From the IMG/VR virus record IMGVR_UViG_3300027668_001364, positions 1 through 24,577 of that record: a stretch of DNA of 24,577 bases; one strand, given 5' to 3'. The DNA comes from a virus. Of this stretch, positions 14,841 to 22,754 are shown one piece after another. Position numbers and translations under genes: made by a program. The notes beneath the pieces are model-generated. The model was not told the DNA's origin and made no database searches. It worked only from the letters and a program-made list of their open reading frames with translations. Numbering within the stretch: position 1 is the first letter of the stretch; every line of letters starts with the position of its first letter.

Positions 14841-15439
14841 CCTAGTTGGTATAAAAAATTACAGTTTCCTGTTTTATCTACTGATTTATCGTGTACTAGG
14901 TCATTAAAGTCGTGATGGGCTATAACCTTCTCTTTATCTGTTATCTTAAACTCATACATTATTATATCTGGTTCGCTACTATGATCTTTAACTATATGTC
15001 TATCTGTTCCAATAAACAATATTGGGTCTTCTACTACCGCTAGAGGTCTATCAGTAACTCCGTATTCGTGAACAAGTTCGTTTCTCAAAGGTTCTGTTTG
15101 TCTATATACCTTTAGATCTGAGCCTGTCTTATGCTCAAATGTCCATCTTTCTCTAGAGCCGGGCTCTATAAATGTATCTGTTCCGTACCATTCATCTTTA
15201 TCGTCATGACCTACACCTATAAATATTCGCTTTTCAAAGATCGACAGACCTGTATACTTAGGTACAATACAGAATATATCTTTTTGAAGATTCATATTAT
15301 TACCTGTGTACTCAAACTCAACTTCAATCTTCCAGTTCTGGTCTCCTTGTAGTACGCTTACTGCTGGTTTATCTAAAAAAGATGGTGCAATACTTTCAGG
15401 CCATAACGCCCATGGGTGTCTTCTACTTATACTGATCAT
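14837..15439 (-). CDS. Orphan LamG-like beta-sandwich protein (200 aa)
   Basis: A 200-residue beta-rich protein without catalytic motifs or signal peptide. Alternating strands such as WKIEVEFEY (36-44), KRIFIGVG (70-77) and DPILFIGT (138-145) are followed by IIMYEFKITDKEKVIAHHDF and a closing VDKTGNCNF. This resembles the end of LamG/concanavalin A-like domains, where a final strand leads into a D-x-S-G-N-x-x-x-G-type phrase. The two GT7 proteins upstream contain a similar domain (for instance LIDLSGNEHHGT). I read it as a free-standing sugar- or ligand-binding jelly roll, possibly derived from the GT7-LamG genes. It sits between the two CHHP-type radical SAM genes, overlapping the first by 17 bases and the second by 4, which suggests it works with them. 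Family assignment is moderate. Confidence 0.55.
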   Translation of the reverse strand: MISISRRHPWALWPESIAPSFLDKPAVSVLQGDQNWKIEVEFEYTGNNMNLQKDIFCIVPKYTGLSIFEKRIFIGVGHDDKDEWYGTDTFIEPGSRERWTFEHKTGSDLKVYRQTEPLRNELVHEYGVTDRPLAVVEDPILFIGTDRHIVKDHSSEPDIIMYEFKITDKEKVIAHHDFNDLVHDKSVDKTGNCNFLYQLG

Positions 15440-16799
15440 ACATCTCTTTTAGTTCAGGAAATATTTCTCCAAAATTAGTTCCCTTTCTTTTATCGTTTTC
15501 TTTTATAAAGATAGCGAAATCTTTTCGATTTTTCTTTACATCGAAAGAATCTTCTCCTACTGCGTAATCATATGTTCGTTTAATTTTCTGGATCTCTACA
15601 TCTGTAAAGCCGTAGTTTAGACGAGTCATTTTATTAGTACCGTAATGAAGTGCCTTTTTAGCTGCTTCCAAAATTAACTCTTTATGTTCTGGATCTAATA
15701 TCTTTACCGAGAGATGAGGAGGCCATCTTATATACGCAGTATCTAACTGAACAGCTGTATACCAATACCTTTCTCCATTTTGATGTTTCTTTTTCATCTC
15801 CAATACTTTGTCTACTAAGTCCCCATATGTAAATACTGATAGAGCATTAAACGCTGCCATAATGTTTACTGTAAGTTTAGGTATTTCTGTACATAGGTGA
15901 TCTATATTTTCCCAGAACTTATCATAGCTTAATCCCCATCTAGTATATTCAGCTTGTTTTCCGATTGCTTCTACAGATGTAAATATTATAAGCTCTCTTA
16001 CTTTATTATTATTTACTAAATCTTTAGCAATAGTGATCATCTTCTCAATTAGTTTATCCGGTACTGCTAAATTTGTATTAATAGCTAAGGATATGTTTGG
16101 GTTCTGTTCCCAATTTTCTTGAATATATTCTAATACTTTAAATGTATCAGGAGAAAGCAAAGGCTCTCCTCCGGTTATTCTAAAGGTATGCAAATCGGGG
16201 TATAAATCTGGCCACCATTCCCAGAAAGCTTCAATATATGGATTATACTGCGTTTTCTTATATGGCATCTCTCCTCGTTCTTTAATAAGGTCTATACTAT
16301 TAAAGTCTGTTGATGTTTTATATGCACCGTGTTTTTCTATTTCTTCTACCCACTTTGATGAGTATTGAGGTCCACAATAAGCACATTTTAAATTACAAGT
16401 ATTGGAAAAAGATACTTCTACATATCTAGGATTATAATTATCTCTCCAATTTGAAGCTTTAATTTTTTCCATTTGATCTAAAGACCAAGGTTCAGCTGAT
16501 TTAAAAGTTCTATCTGAGAATGAGTTAGAATTATCTTCTACATTCCAGCAATAGTTACATTCAGAAGGTCGTTTGCCTTCAAGCATTTCTTTTCTTTTCT
16601 CTTTTTTGTATCTAGTATTATGTAGAGCAGATGGATTTCTCTTTAACTCTGCTAATGGTATTTTGTGAGGCACAGGGTGATGACATGAATGTGTCATTCC
16701 CGTAGCTAAATGCAAAGTGACTTGTGTCCATTTTGCTAAACACATTCCGCATCCAGTCTTATTTAGTTCCTCTCTTACTTGGGCATATTGGTTGCTCAT
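15423..16799 (-). CDS. Radical SAM protein 1, CHHP-type (458 aa)
   Basis: First radical SAM gene of the array in transcription order. The N-terminal domain has C17/C20 in GCGMCLAKW, C39-H40-H41-P42, and C81/C84 in ECNYCWNVED. The core is CNLKCAYC (C135, C139, C142) in SFSNTCNLKCAYCGPQYSS, and GGEP is at 210-213 (FRITGGEPLLSP). LAINTNLAVP and IIFTSVEAIG follow as barrel strands. The C-terminal 150 residues carry no cysteine cluster. It is the sister of the 448-residue protein. Its ATG overlaps the stop of the upstream GT7-LamG gene by 4 bases (ATGA), which ties the glycosyltransferase and radical SAM parts of the block into one translationally coupled unit. Confidence 0.94.
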   Translation of the reverse strand: MSNQYAQVREELNKTGCGMCLAKWTQVTLHLATGMTHSCHHPVPHKIPLAELKRNPSALHNTRYKKEKRKEMLEGKRPSECNYCWNVEDNSNSFSDRTFKSAEPWSLDQMEKIKASNWRDNYNPRYVEVSFSNTCNLKCAYCGPQYSSKWVEEIEKHGAYKTSTDFNSIDLIKERGEMPYKKTQYNPYIEAFWEWWPDLYPDLHTFRITGGEPLLSPDTFKVLEYIQENWEQNPNISLAINTNLAVPDKLIEKMITIAKDLVNNNKVRELIIFTSVEAIGKQAEYTRWGLSYDKFWENIDHLCTEIPKLTVNIMAAFNALSVFTYGDLVDKVLEMKKKHQNGERYWYTAVQLDTAYIRWPPHLSVKILDPEHKELILEAAKKALHYGTNKMTRLNYGFTDVEIQKIKRTYDYAVGEDSFDVKKNRKDFAIFIKENDKRKGTNFGEIFPELKEMYDQYK

Positions 16800-18202
16800 A
16801 ACTTGATATTAATTAGTTTTGCCCATGGAGTAAGTATAGTCTCATCCACAAATTCATACTTTAATGTACTTATACCATCGTTTTTATAATCTACCTTTCC
16901 CTGTTGCATTTGAAGTACGTATCTCTCTTCATTCTTAGCAGTATTCTTCTTTTTAAATACTCCTCCTACTATACCTTCATCTTCGTGAGGAAGACATCTC
17001 ATCTTACCCTCTCTTCTATGAGGTAAAATTGAGTTAGGTATCACTATATCTTCTTGACATACCTCTATATTGTTATTTTCATATGTACTCTTATCAGAGA
17101 AGTCCTCATTTATAATTAGACCTTCTGTAGGTAGTTGAGTATGTACATTTGAAACCTCATCTGAAGATAATGCTCTATCCCATACCATTACTTTAGCTAT
17201 ATCTCCCTTGAAGTACTTGATACTGCTTGATTCATCTTCTGATGGTGTGTGCCCTAGGTATAGTTTATCTATATTATATTTCTTTAATCGACCCGTATAG
17301 TTTAACGGAGATGGACTACCATGTCCTGCTAAAGAATCTACTTCTGTACCGTTTAAGTAAAAATGTCCTAACTTGTCTTGATCATCTAAAACAACTGTTA
17401 CCCAGCTCCATTGGTGATCATATCTTTTTAACCACATATAATGGTGTTGGTTAAAAGAGTTCCAAAAGGTCATTGAAACTGCCCTACTATTATTAAAAGA
17501 TATTCCGTAATCATATCCAGGGATTCTTAAGATTGGGTACTCTATATACTTTCTCTCACTACTCCCGATTAAAAATATAGGATTTTTATCAGGCATTTGA
17601 AATGCTCTTGTTAGTACTGAAATTGTATGGGACTTTCTACTAAAGTTTTTATGTTCTTCCGGGACTGGTATAAATGCTTTTGAATCTTGTCCATTAAACC
17701 TAATAAAATTCTTATGTTCTTCTGTATCTAAATAAGTATCTTTTGTAAGACCTTCTAGATGACATCTCCAAAATAAATCATCATCTTCCATTCCCCAGTC
17801 CCAGTAGTTATTAGAATATCCGTTTGTCTGTTCTAACTGCTCCTTACTAAATAAAACTGCTCCTCCGAAATATTCATGGTACTTAAGCATATAGTCCATT
17901 TGTGATATCTTTGTAGCGATATGACGTGGCCCTTCTACTGGAAAGCTATAATCTGCTAGTCCACCTGGTTCAGGTATCATATCGATATCATGCCAAACTA
18001 TATAATCACATCCTTCCTCTAATGCATGTTTTGCTGCTATATTTTTAGTAGCACCACGATTAAAGAGTTTATCATCTGTTTGATGTGCAAAATACATTTG
18101 AAAATCTATACCTGCATCTTTTAAGTACTTACCGACTTTAGGTACGAACTCATTTAAGTGTAATTCTCTATCTCTGTACGGTACGCAGACTCCTAATTTC
18201 AT
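16796..18202 (-). CDS. GT7 galactosyltransferase-like enzyme with LamG insert (468 aa)
   Basis: The N-terminal 150 residues match the beta-1,4-galactosyltransferase (GT7) pattern: VPYRDRELHL at 7-16, FNRGATKNIA at 47-56, metal-binding DID at 72-74 in HDIDMIPE, YFGGAVLF at 111-118, and NGYSNNYWDWGMEDDD at 127-142 with the acidic catalytic motif. Residues about 165-360 are a LamG-like beta-sandwich (HTISVL, HFYLNGTEV, IDKLYLGH, YFKGDIAKVMVWDRALS). After it comes a segment with MRCLPHE (H406) and NDGISTLKYEF, which corresponds to the metal-ligand histidine and SDGLNSLTY end of animal beta4GalT. The LamG domain therefore appears nested inside the catalytic fold. It likely transfers a sugar from a nucleotide donor; donor and acceptor are unknown. 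No signal peptide is seen, so it is cytoplasmic. It is paralogous to the next gene upstream. Confidence 0.85.
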   Translation of the reverse strand: MKLGVCVPYRDRELHLNEFVPKVGKYLKDAGIDFQMYFAHQTDDKLFNRGATKNIAAKHALEEGCDYIVWHDIDMIPEPGGLADYSFPVEGPRHIATKISQMDYMLKYHEYFGGAVLFSKEQLEQTNGYSNNYWDWGMEDDDLFWRCHLEGLTKDTYLDTEEHKNFIRFNGQDSKAFIPVPEEHKNFSRKSHTISVLTRAFQMPDKNPIFLIGSSERKYIEYPILRIPGYDYGISFNNSRAVSMTFWNSFNQHHYMWLKRYDHQWSWVTVVLDDQDKLGHFYLNGTEVDSLAGHGSPSPLNYTGRLKKYNIDKLYLGHTPSEDESSSIKYFKGDIAKVMVWDRALSSDEVSNVHTQLPTEGLIINEDFSDKSTYENNNIEVCQEDIVIPNSILPHRREGKMRCLPHEDEGIVGGVFKKKNTAKNEERYVLQMQQGKVDYKNDGISTLKYEFVDETILTPWAKLINIKL

Positions 18203-19611
18203 GTCAATGCTGCTTTTAAGTGGTGTATATTCTGAATGTATTCATCCTCTAACAGTGTAAAGTGTAGATTACCTAATCCGTCATTTTCTCCTGTGTATTT
18301 ATCATCGTAGAAACTTTTGTAGTACCTAATCTGATTCTCTCGGCTTTGCCAAGTTTTCCAATACCCATCTATATATCCGTTTTCATCATGTTTTAGTGCT
18401 GAGAATATACCGGGTCTTCTATTGGGTACCTTGACTATAGACTCTTCTCCTGTTTCAAGTAATTTAGAAACTGTATTAAAACATGTTCCGTGGTGTTCAT
18501 TTCCAGATAAATCTATTAACTGTTTCCCCTTTACAAATTTAGTATCATAGTATAACTCTGGTTGATTAATAAAGTTATTAGCAGATATCTCAAGTAAACT
18601 ATAGTCTTTATTATTTACTATGTTTTTTATTGTTTTAGCATCTAAAGCCTCTTTCCATATAGTAAAGGTTGATATTGTACCAGCAAAATAATTTGGTTTT
18701 TCTTCTCGTTCAGGATCACCTACTCCAAGATACATATACTTACTAGATAAGTTCATTGCTTTATCGTATAACTTTGTACCGACTCTTTCGCCATTTAAGT
18801 AGAATCTAACTCTTCTACCTTCTGCTTCCACACAGTATACTATAGTAGCATTATAACTTGCTGGAGGAGTATGTTCTGATGTTATACTCATAGAGCTTAA
18901 ATCTTTTTTCCAAAACTGGTAAGAGAAGTTTCTAAAGGAGTTATAAATTAAGGCTGTATCACGACCTGGTATTGAAAAAATAGAGAATACATCTGTTATA
19001 AGGTTGGGATCAGTTTTTATATCATCAACTGTAAAGTCTACAGATATAGTATAACTCCGACTAGCATTTAATATATTAGGTACAGCTATAAAAGAGTCTT
19101 TACCGTTAAAACTTAAACTTGTTCTAGTCTGTTGTTTTTGAGTTACTACTTTATCCTTAAGTTCTACATTATGTTTAATACATCTCAGCATTAAGTCATC
19201 ATCTTCAAATCCCCAACCAAAGTACGTATTAGAGTACCCGTTTATAGCCTCAAAGATACCAACTGGAAATAGTGTAGCTCCCCCAAAGTATTCATCAAAA
19301 TTAACCCTATTAAAGCCCTCTGGTAAGTTTAACTCTCCTATTAAATGCTGCACGCTTTTAGAATATGAGTAGTCTACTTTTTCAGGTATTAAATCAATAT
19401 CATGAAATACTACGTAATCACAATTTAACTTAGTTGCTTTTACAAAGCCAATATTTAACAATTTGCCCCTATTAAAATCATTACCGTCTACCTGTTCGAC
19501 TATAATAATTTCATAGTCTAAGTTCCTTAAAGTGCTTATCATAGCTTCTTTAAAGATCTCTAGCTGTTTAGGTCGATTTCGATAAGGTACAATAATACCT
19601 AATTTATGCAT
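18199..19611 (-). CDS. GT7 galactosyltransferase-like enzyme with LamG insert (470 aa)
   Basis: Tandem paralogue of the 468-residue enzyme with the same domain order. GT7 motifs: VPYRNRPKQL at 8-17, FNRGKLLNIGF at 46-56 (almost the animal beta4GalT sequence), DID at 71-73 in HDIDLIPE, YFGGATLF at 108-115, and NGYSNTYFGWGFEDDD at 124-139. The LamG-like part spans about 165-385: SYTISVDF, VRFYLNGERVGT, YMYLGVGD, YFAGTISTFTIWKEAL and LIDLSGNEHHGT. The C-terminal catalytic piece resumes with RRPGIFSALKHDENG (H408 as candidate metal ligand) and ENDGLGNLHF. The WGWG-type loop is more canonical here (FGWGF) than in the paralogue (WDWGM), so the two may differ in donor or acceptor. It overlaps its neighbours by 4 and 8 bases. 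Confidence 0.85.
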   Translation of the reverse strand: MHKLGIIVPYRNRPKQLEIFKEAMISTLRNLDYEIIIVEQVDGNDFNRGKLLNIGFVKATKLNCDYVVFHDIDLIPEKVDYSYSKSVQHLIGELNLPEGFNRVNFDEYFGGATLFPVGIFEAINGYSNTYFGWGFEDDDLMLRCIKHNVELKDKVVTQKQQTRTSLSFNGKDSFIAVPNILNASRSYTISVDFTVDDIKTDPNLITDVFSIFSIPGRDTALIYNSFRNFSYQFWKKDLSSMSITSEHTPPASYNATIVYCVEAEGRRVRFYLNGERVGTKLYDKAMNLSSKYMYLGVGDPEREEKPNYFAGTISTFTIWKEALDAKTIKNIVNNKDYSLLEISANNFINQPELYYDTKFVKGKQLIDLSGNEHHGTCFNTVSKLLETGEESIVKVPNRRPGIFSALKHDENGYIDGYWKTWQSRENQIRYYKSFYDDKYTGENDGLGNLHFTLLEDEYIQNIHHLKAALT

Positions 19612-19813
19612 CTTTTTCTTCAGTATCAGGAGATTTTGGAACTACCTTATGAAATTCAGATAAGTAATATTGTATTCTATCATTCCACTCGTCTTTGTCT
19701 ATTTCCTCAAACCAAAGTGCTAAAGCATCTACTGAGTTTGCTATTTTTTCTAAAGCTTTGAGTTTTCTTTCTTCAAAGATTTGTGCTTCTACAGTACTTA
19801 ATTTTCCACTCAT
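19604..19813 (-). CDS. Small acidic helical protein (69 aa)
   Basis: A 69-residue protein beginning MSGKLSTVEAQIFEERKLKAL, with helix-prone residues 5-55 including SVDALALWFEEIDKDEWNDR and an acidic, Lys-tipped end. It has no cysteines, no signal peptide and no leader/core division, so it does not look like a classical radical-SAM peptide precursor. It lies between two glycosyltransferase genes and overlaps them by 4 and 8 bases, so it is certainly positioned to be co-translated with them. It may be a small accessory or scaffold subunit; no family is recognised. Confidence 0.65.
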   Translation of the reverse strand: MSGKLSTVEAQIFEERKLKALEKIANSVDALALWFEEIDKDEWNDRIQYYLSEFHKVVPKSPDTEEKDA

Positions 19814-20649
19814 ATTTTAATTATTTGTTGTTTAATCTTTTCCCAGTGTGGGTAGTCTATATATTCAATATAAGAAGTTTCTTGCAGCTTTTCTACTAAA
19901 TACTCCTTTTTATTAATGTCTATCTTCCAATCTTCACTTGCTATGGAATTATACATTACTTGATATTCATCTGAGAATGAATAGTCGGTCTTTACGTCAG
20001 CTACCTTCTTTATTCGATCTATGCATGTAGAGTCCCATTTAAAATGATGTACCTGTGTAAAGCATTCATCTATTGGCATTCTCTTAGGGTGTTTTGAACC
20101 CCAACTATTAGTTCCATCTTCAAAAGATGCGTAATGCTGTCCAGGCGTTACTTTTTGGTAGCCTTTCATAAGGGTTACCTTATTGGGGCATGCTCCAGAC
20201 ATTGGATATCTAAAGAAACCTGCTAAAGGAAAGGACGTATGTAAATTTGTTTCTCTCCCTACTGTGGGGAAAGTACCACCTTTGCCTATCCTATCTATGA
20301 AACCTCCTGTAACAAAGTCATATCCATGTCTTTCACATGTATTTATGATGTCCTCAAGTGGTTTTGGGTATACCTGCAATTCATCATCATCTGTTACTAT
20401 CCACCAATCGTTTGGTTTAAGTAACTTAACTGTATTATATATCTCTGTTACTCTAGTCCAATTATATTTAGGTTCAGTTACTACCCAGTAAGGTGTTATA
20501 CCTAAGTTTTCAACTTCTTCAAGTATTTTATCATTATCTGATTGTCTGTAAACTACAACATATACCTTATCTACTATATTCTCATAATGTTTTAGCATAT
20601 GAGGTAGTATGTGTGTATTTTCTCCTACGACTGTAACTAAGTTAAGCAC
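19810..20649 (-). CDS. GT-A type glycosyltransferase (279 aa)
   Basis: Residues 1-100 have the nucleotide-sugar binding layout of the family 2-like glycosyltransferases that include the Glyco_tranf_2_4 group: MLNLVTVVGENTHILPHMLKHY, VDKVYVVVYRQSDN, and the acidic WWIVTDDDELQVYP at 82-95, which supplies the DxD-type metal site. FVTGGFIDRIGKGG and a run of aromatic/His residues (HHFKWDS near 216) make up the acceptor side. Length fits a single-domain cytoplasmic enzyme without membrane segments. Sugar donor and acceptor cannot be read from sequence. The start overlaps the methyltransferase gene by 8 bases and the stop overlaps the 69-residue gene by 4, placing it firmly in the block. Confidence 0.75.
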   Translation of the reverse strand: MLNLVTVVGENTHILPHMLKHYENIVDKVYVVVYRQSDNDKILEEVENLGITPYWVVTEPKYNWTRVTEIYNTVKLLKPNDWWIVTDDDELQVYPKPLEDIINTCERHGYDFVTGGFIDRIGKGGTFPTVGRETNLHTSFPLAGFFRYPMSGACPNKVTLMKGYQKVTPGQHYASFEDGTNSWGSKHPKRMPIDECFTQVHHFKWDSTCIDRIKKVADVKTDYSFSDEYQVMYNSIASEDWKIDINKKEYLVEKLQETSYIEYIDYPHWEKIKQQIIKI

Positions 20650-21400
20650 GCTGTAAAAGTGTTATTCCTGTTGAGGATGGTTTATCTGGTAACTGCCCTG
20701 TATTGAAAAAATTAAATTGTTTCCATTCTGAGCTTATTTCTTCTAGTAATCTAGATGGTCCTTCAAAAGGTATGTAATCTTTTTTAGCATCTTCTGAGAT
20801 TATTAGTTCTTCTTCAAATTTACGATCTGTATCGTGAATTGAAATCATTCCGTTTGGTTTAAGCAGTTTTGAGTATAGCTCAAAATCTAACTTAACATCT
20901 TCGTAGGAGTGACCTGCGTCTATGTGTATAAAGTCTGCTTTTATGTCCTGCTTAACAAAAAAGTTATAGTAAGCATTTTCTGTTGTATCTTTTATATACC
21001 GAGGATAAAAAGTGGATCTAAAAAAAGAGTCTTCCTGTAAGTAATCAACTACGCCGCCAATTCCGTTCGCAGCATCGACAAGGTATGTTACACCTATATC
21101 ACCCCAGTTATAGTCTCTATTACCTTCAAATATACCTTGATCATATAAATCAAGTCTAGCTTGTGTAAGTATACGGGGTACAAAGCCTCCTCCTGATCCT
21201 AAACAGATTATAATCTTATAGCGCATTAACTGTACTATCGAATAAAGAAGTAATCCATCTCCTAAGTGTTTATCTGTAGCTCCATGAGTCCATCTATACG
21301 GAACTGGTTCATATGTAGTTACTATACTTCCGTCACCCTGAACAGTCTCCTTTCTGTTATTAGTAATAAATTGAGATATCCATTCCTTGTTTGTAATCAT
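20642..21400 (-). CDS. SAM-dependent methyltransferase, class I (252 aa)
   Basis: A Rossmann-fold methyltransferase. Motif I is IIICLGSGGGFVPR at 63-76, followed by an acidic strand (VTYLVDAANGIGG at 104-116). A later DFIHIDAGHSYEDVKLDFEL at 156-175 and LLKPNGMISIHDTD at 179-192 are typical of the Methyltransf_24 group, which contains sugar and natural-product O-methyltransferases. The N-terminal 55 residues (with YRWTHGATDKHLGDGLLLY) probably cap the active site. Between glycosyltransferases, methylation of a sugar or sugar-linked group is the natural guess, though a protein target is possible. The ATG shares a base with the stop of the gene upstream (TAATG) and the end overlaps the next start by 8 bases. 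Confidence 0.85.
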   Translation of the reverse strand: MITNKEWISQFITNNRKETVQGDGSIVTTYEPVPYRWTHGATDKHLGDGLLLYSIVQLMRYKIIICLGSGGGFVPRILTQARLDLYDQGIFEGNRDYNWGDIGVTYLVDAANGIGGVVDYLQEDSFFRSTFYPRYIKDTTENAYYNFFVKQDIKADFIHIDAGHSYEDVKLDFELYSKLLKPNGMISIHDTDRKFEEELIISEDAKKDYIPFEGPSRLLEEISSEWKQFNFFNTGQLPDKPSSTGITLLQRA

Positions 21401-22251
21401 TACTTTTTAGGTATAAATGAGACATCTAATTTACGAATATTTATGCAATTCTCCAACAGTTTACACTCTTCTTCATAACCGAGTACTGTATTTCCGGCAA
21501 TTATAAACTTCTTCTCTGGTCCGTAATGCTTAAAGTATAGTTCTGATTCTGGGAAATTCCATAAACCTCTATCGTGGTGCTCTCCCCATTCCCATTTAAC
21601 ACAGTCCCAATATGTTGATATAATACTCTTGTATTTAATTTTTTTTGTATCTAAAATATTACGTAAAAGTAGTTGTTCAGCAAAAATAAGATATTGGGAG
21701 TTAGGTACTTTCATTTCAGTAAACTGTTCCATTATATCTAAGCATTCATTTGCATAGTACTGTAATACAGTTGGATCCGGAAAATATAAAAAAGATACGT
21801 TAAGGGAGTCTTGTTGCCATCTTACTTTCTTTTTTAACTTTCTAACAAAAGGATCTATATTACCGGGATAGTAGCCTTTTCCAGTTTCTAGGTTTGCTAC
21901 TAGTATATCGTCTTTTAGGTACTTCTCAAATGGTTTAAATACTAATGTATCATTATCCATTATAATACAGGGCACTGTTTGTTCTGAAAGTACTTTTACT
22001 TTATTGCAAGCCCAAAAGATCTTACGGTCTATACTCAATGTATGAGTGTAGGTATTGACTTCATCGAACATAATGAGACCCCCTGTTTTTTCGACTATGT
22101 CTTTTGTCAGGGGATCGCAATAAAATACTAAATGGTGTGTTGGATGATTCTTTTTCCAAAGAGTAACAGATGAAAGTAATAGTAGAATGTTAAACCTACT
22201 ATAGAACCCCTCATCACCGTGGATGTTTTCTAAAACCCAAATTACTCTCAA
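21400..22251 (-). CDS. Probable glycosyltransferase with DND motif (283 aa)
   Basis: The protein has a GT-A-like plan: MRVIWVLENI at the N-terminus, LVFYCDPLTKDIV at 41-53, then CIIMDNDTLVFKPF at 95-108, where DND is a likely DxD metal/nucleotide-sugar site. QDSLNVSFLYFPDP near 146-159 and YFKHYGPEKKF near 236 resemble parts seen in DUF6734-like and related phage or bacterial glycosyltransferases, but I cannot name the family firmly. It has no signal peptide or membrane helix. It is the first enzyme of the block in transcription order and starts 20 bases after the stop of a small virion-like gene, so the block may be read through from the tail-fibre transcript. Confidence 0.65.
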   Translation of the reverse strand: MRVIWVLENIHGDEGFYSRFNILLLLSSVTLWKKNHPTHHLVFYCDPLTKDIVEKTGGLIMFDEVNTYTHTLSIDRKIFWACNKVKVLSEQTVPCIIMDNDTLVFKPFEKYLKDDILVANLETGKGYYPGNIDPFVRKLKKKVRWQQDSLNVSFLYFPDPTVLQYYANECLDIMEQFTEMKVPNSQYLIFAEQLLLRNILDTKKIKYKSIISTYWDCVKWEWGEHHDRGLWNFPESELYFKHYGPEKKFIIAGNTVLGYEEECKLLENCINIRKLDVSFIPKK

Positions 22252-22271
22252 AACCTTTTAATTTTTAGTTA

Positions 22272-22751
22272 CTATGCGTGAGCATCTATAAAGTGTGCAA
22301 AGATAGTAGTGTTTGTTGTAAACGTATCTTTGGTCAATGTAATGGTACCTGTTATTGCAGGTTCGTTATAATCCTGTAAAAGTGTACCTCCTGCATCATT
22401 TGCCGAATAGAAACCTGCTAAGTAACGAGGATATACTGCTGTTGCTGTTACTGTTACAGAGGAGACTGAGTCAAAGTTAACATTTTTTAATGTAAAAGCT
22501 GATGTTGCTGCTTGTGAGTATCCTGCTGTTACTGCTACCGTACCTGCTGCTCCTGATTTTGATACAGTTCCATAAAGGATATCATTTCCTCTAAGTTCCG
22601 AACATTGATGAGGTGCTGCATCTGCTGGTTCAAGGTTATCCATTACACTATTTAATGATATGTTTGAGTTACCTTCGTTTTCTGCTGTTGACCATTCATC
22701 AAAGGTTGAAAAGTTTACAGCTGATGATGCTCCGTATGAATATACTGCCAT
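22272..22751 (-). CDS. Small probable virion protein (159 aa)
   Basis: A 159-residue, Ser/Thr/Ala/Gly-rich, beta-prone protein beginning MAVYSYGASSAVNFSTFDEW. The second half (residues 60-150) consists of short strands such as VAVTAGYSQAATSAFTL, VTVTATAVYPRYLAGF and ITGTITLTKDTFTTNTTIF, as is usual in tail-fibre accessory or decoration proteins. There are no catalytic motifs or signal peptide. It follows the 182-residue gene by 3 bases and precedes the first glycosyltransferase by 20 bases. It is a candidate target of the modification enzymes because of position and its many hydroxyl residues, but that is only inference. Confidence 0.6.
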   Translation of the reverse strand: MAVYSYGASSAVNFSTFDEWSTAENEGNSNISLNSVMDNLEPADAAPHQCSELRGNDILYGTVSKSGAAGTVAVTAGYSQAATSAFTLKNVNFDSVSSVTVTATAVYPRYLAGFYSANDAGGTLLQDYNEPAITGTITLTKDTFTTNTTIFAHFIDAHA

Positions 22752-22754
22752 GTT

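Noticed and set aside
8600-16799. Radical SAM genes as anaerobic ribonucleotide reductase activases or queuosine enzymes
   Set aside because: Lengths, the N-terminal cysteine domain, and the absence of nearby nrdD or que genes do not fit.
19604-19813. 69-residue protein as a peptide precursor for the radical SAM enzymes
   Set aside because: It has no cysteine-, glycine- or repeat-rich core and no leader-like division; it reads as an ordinary helical protein.
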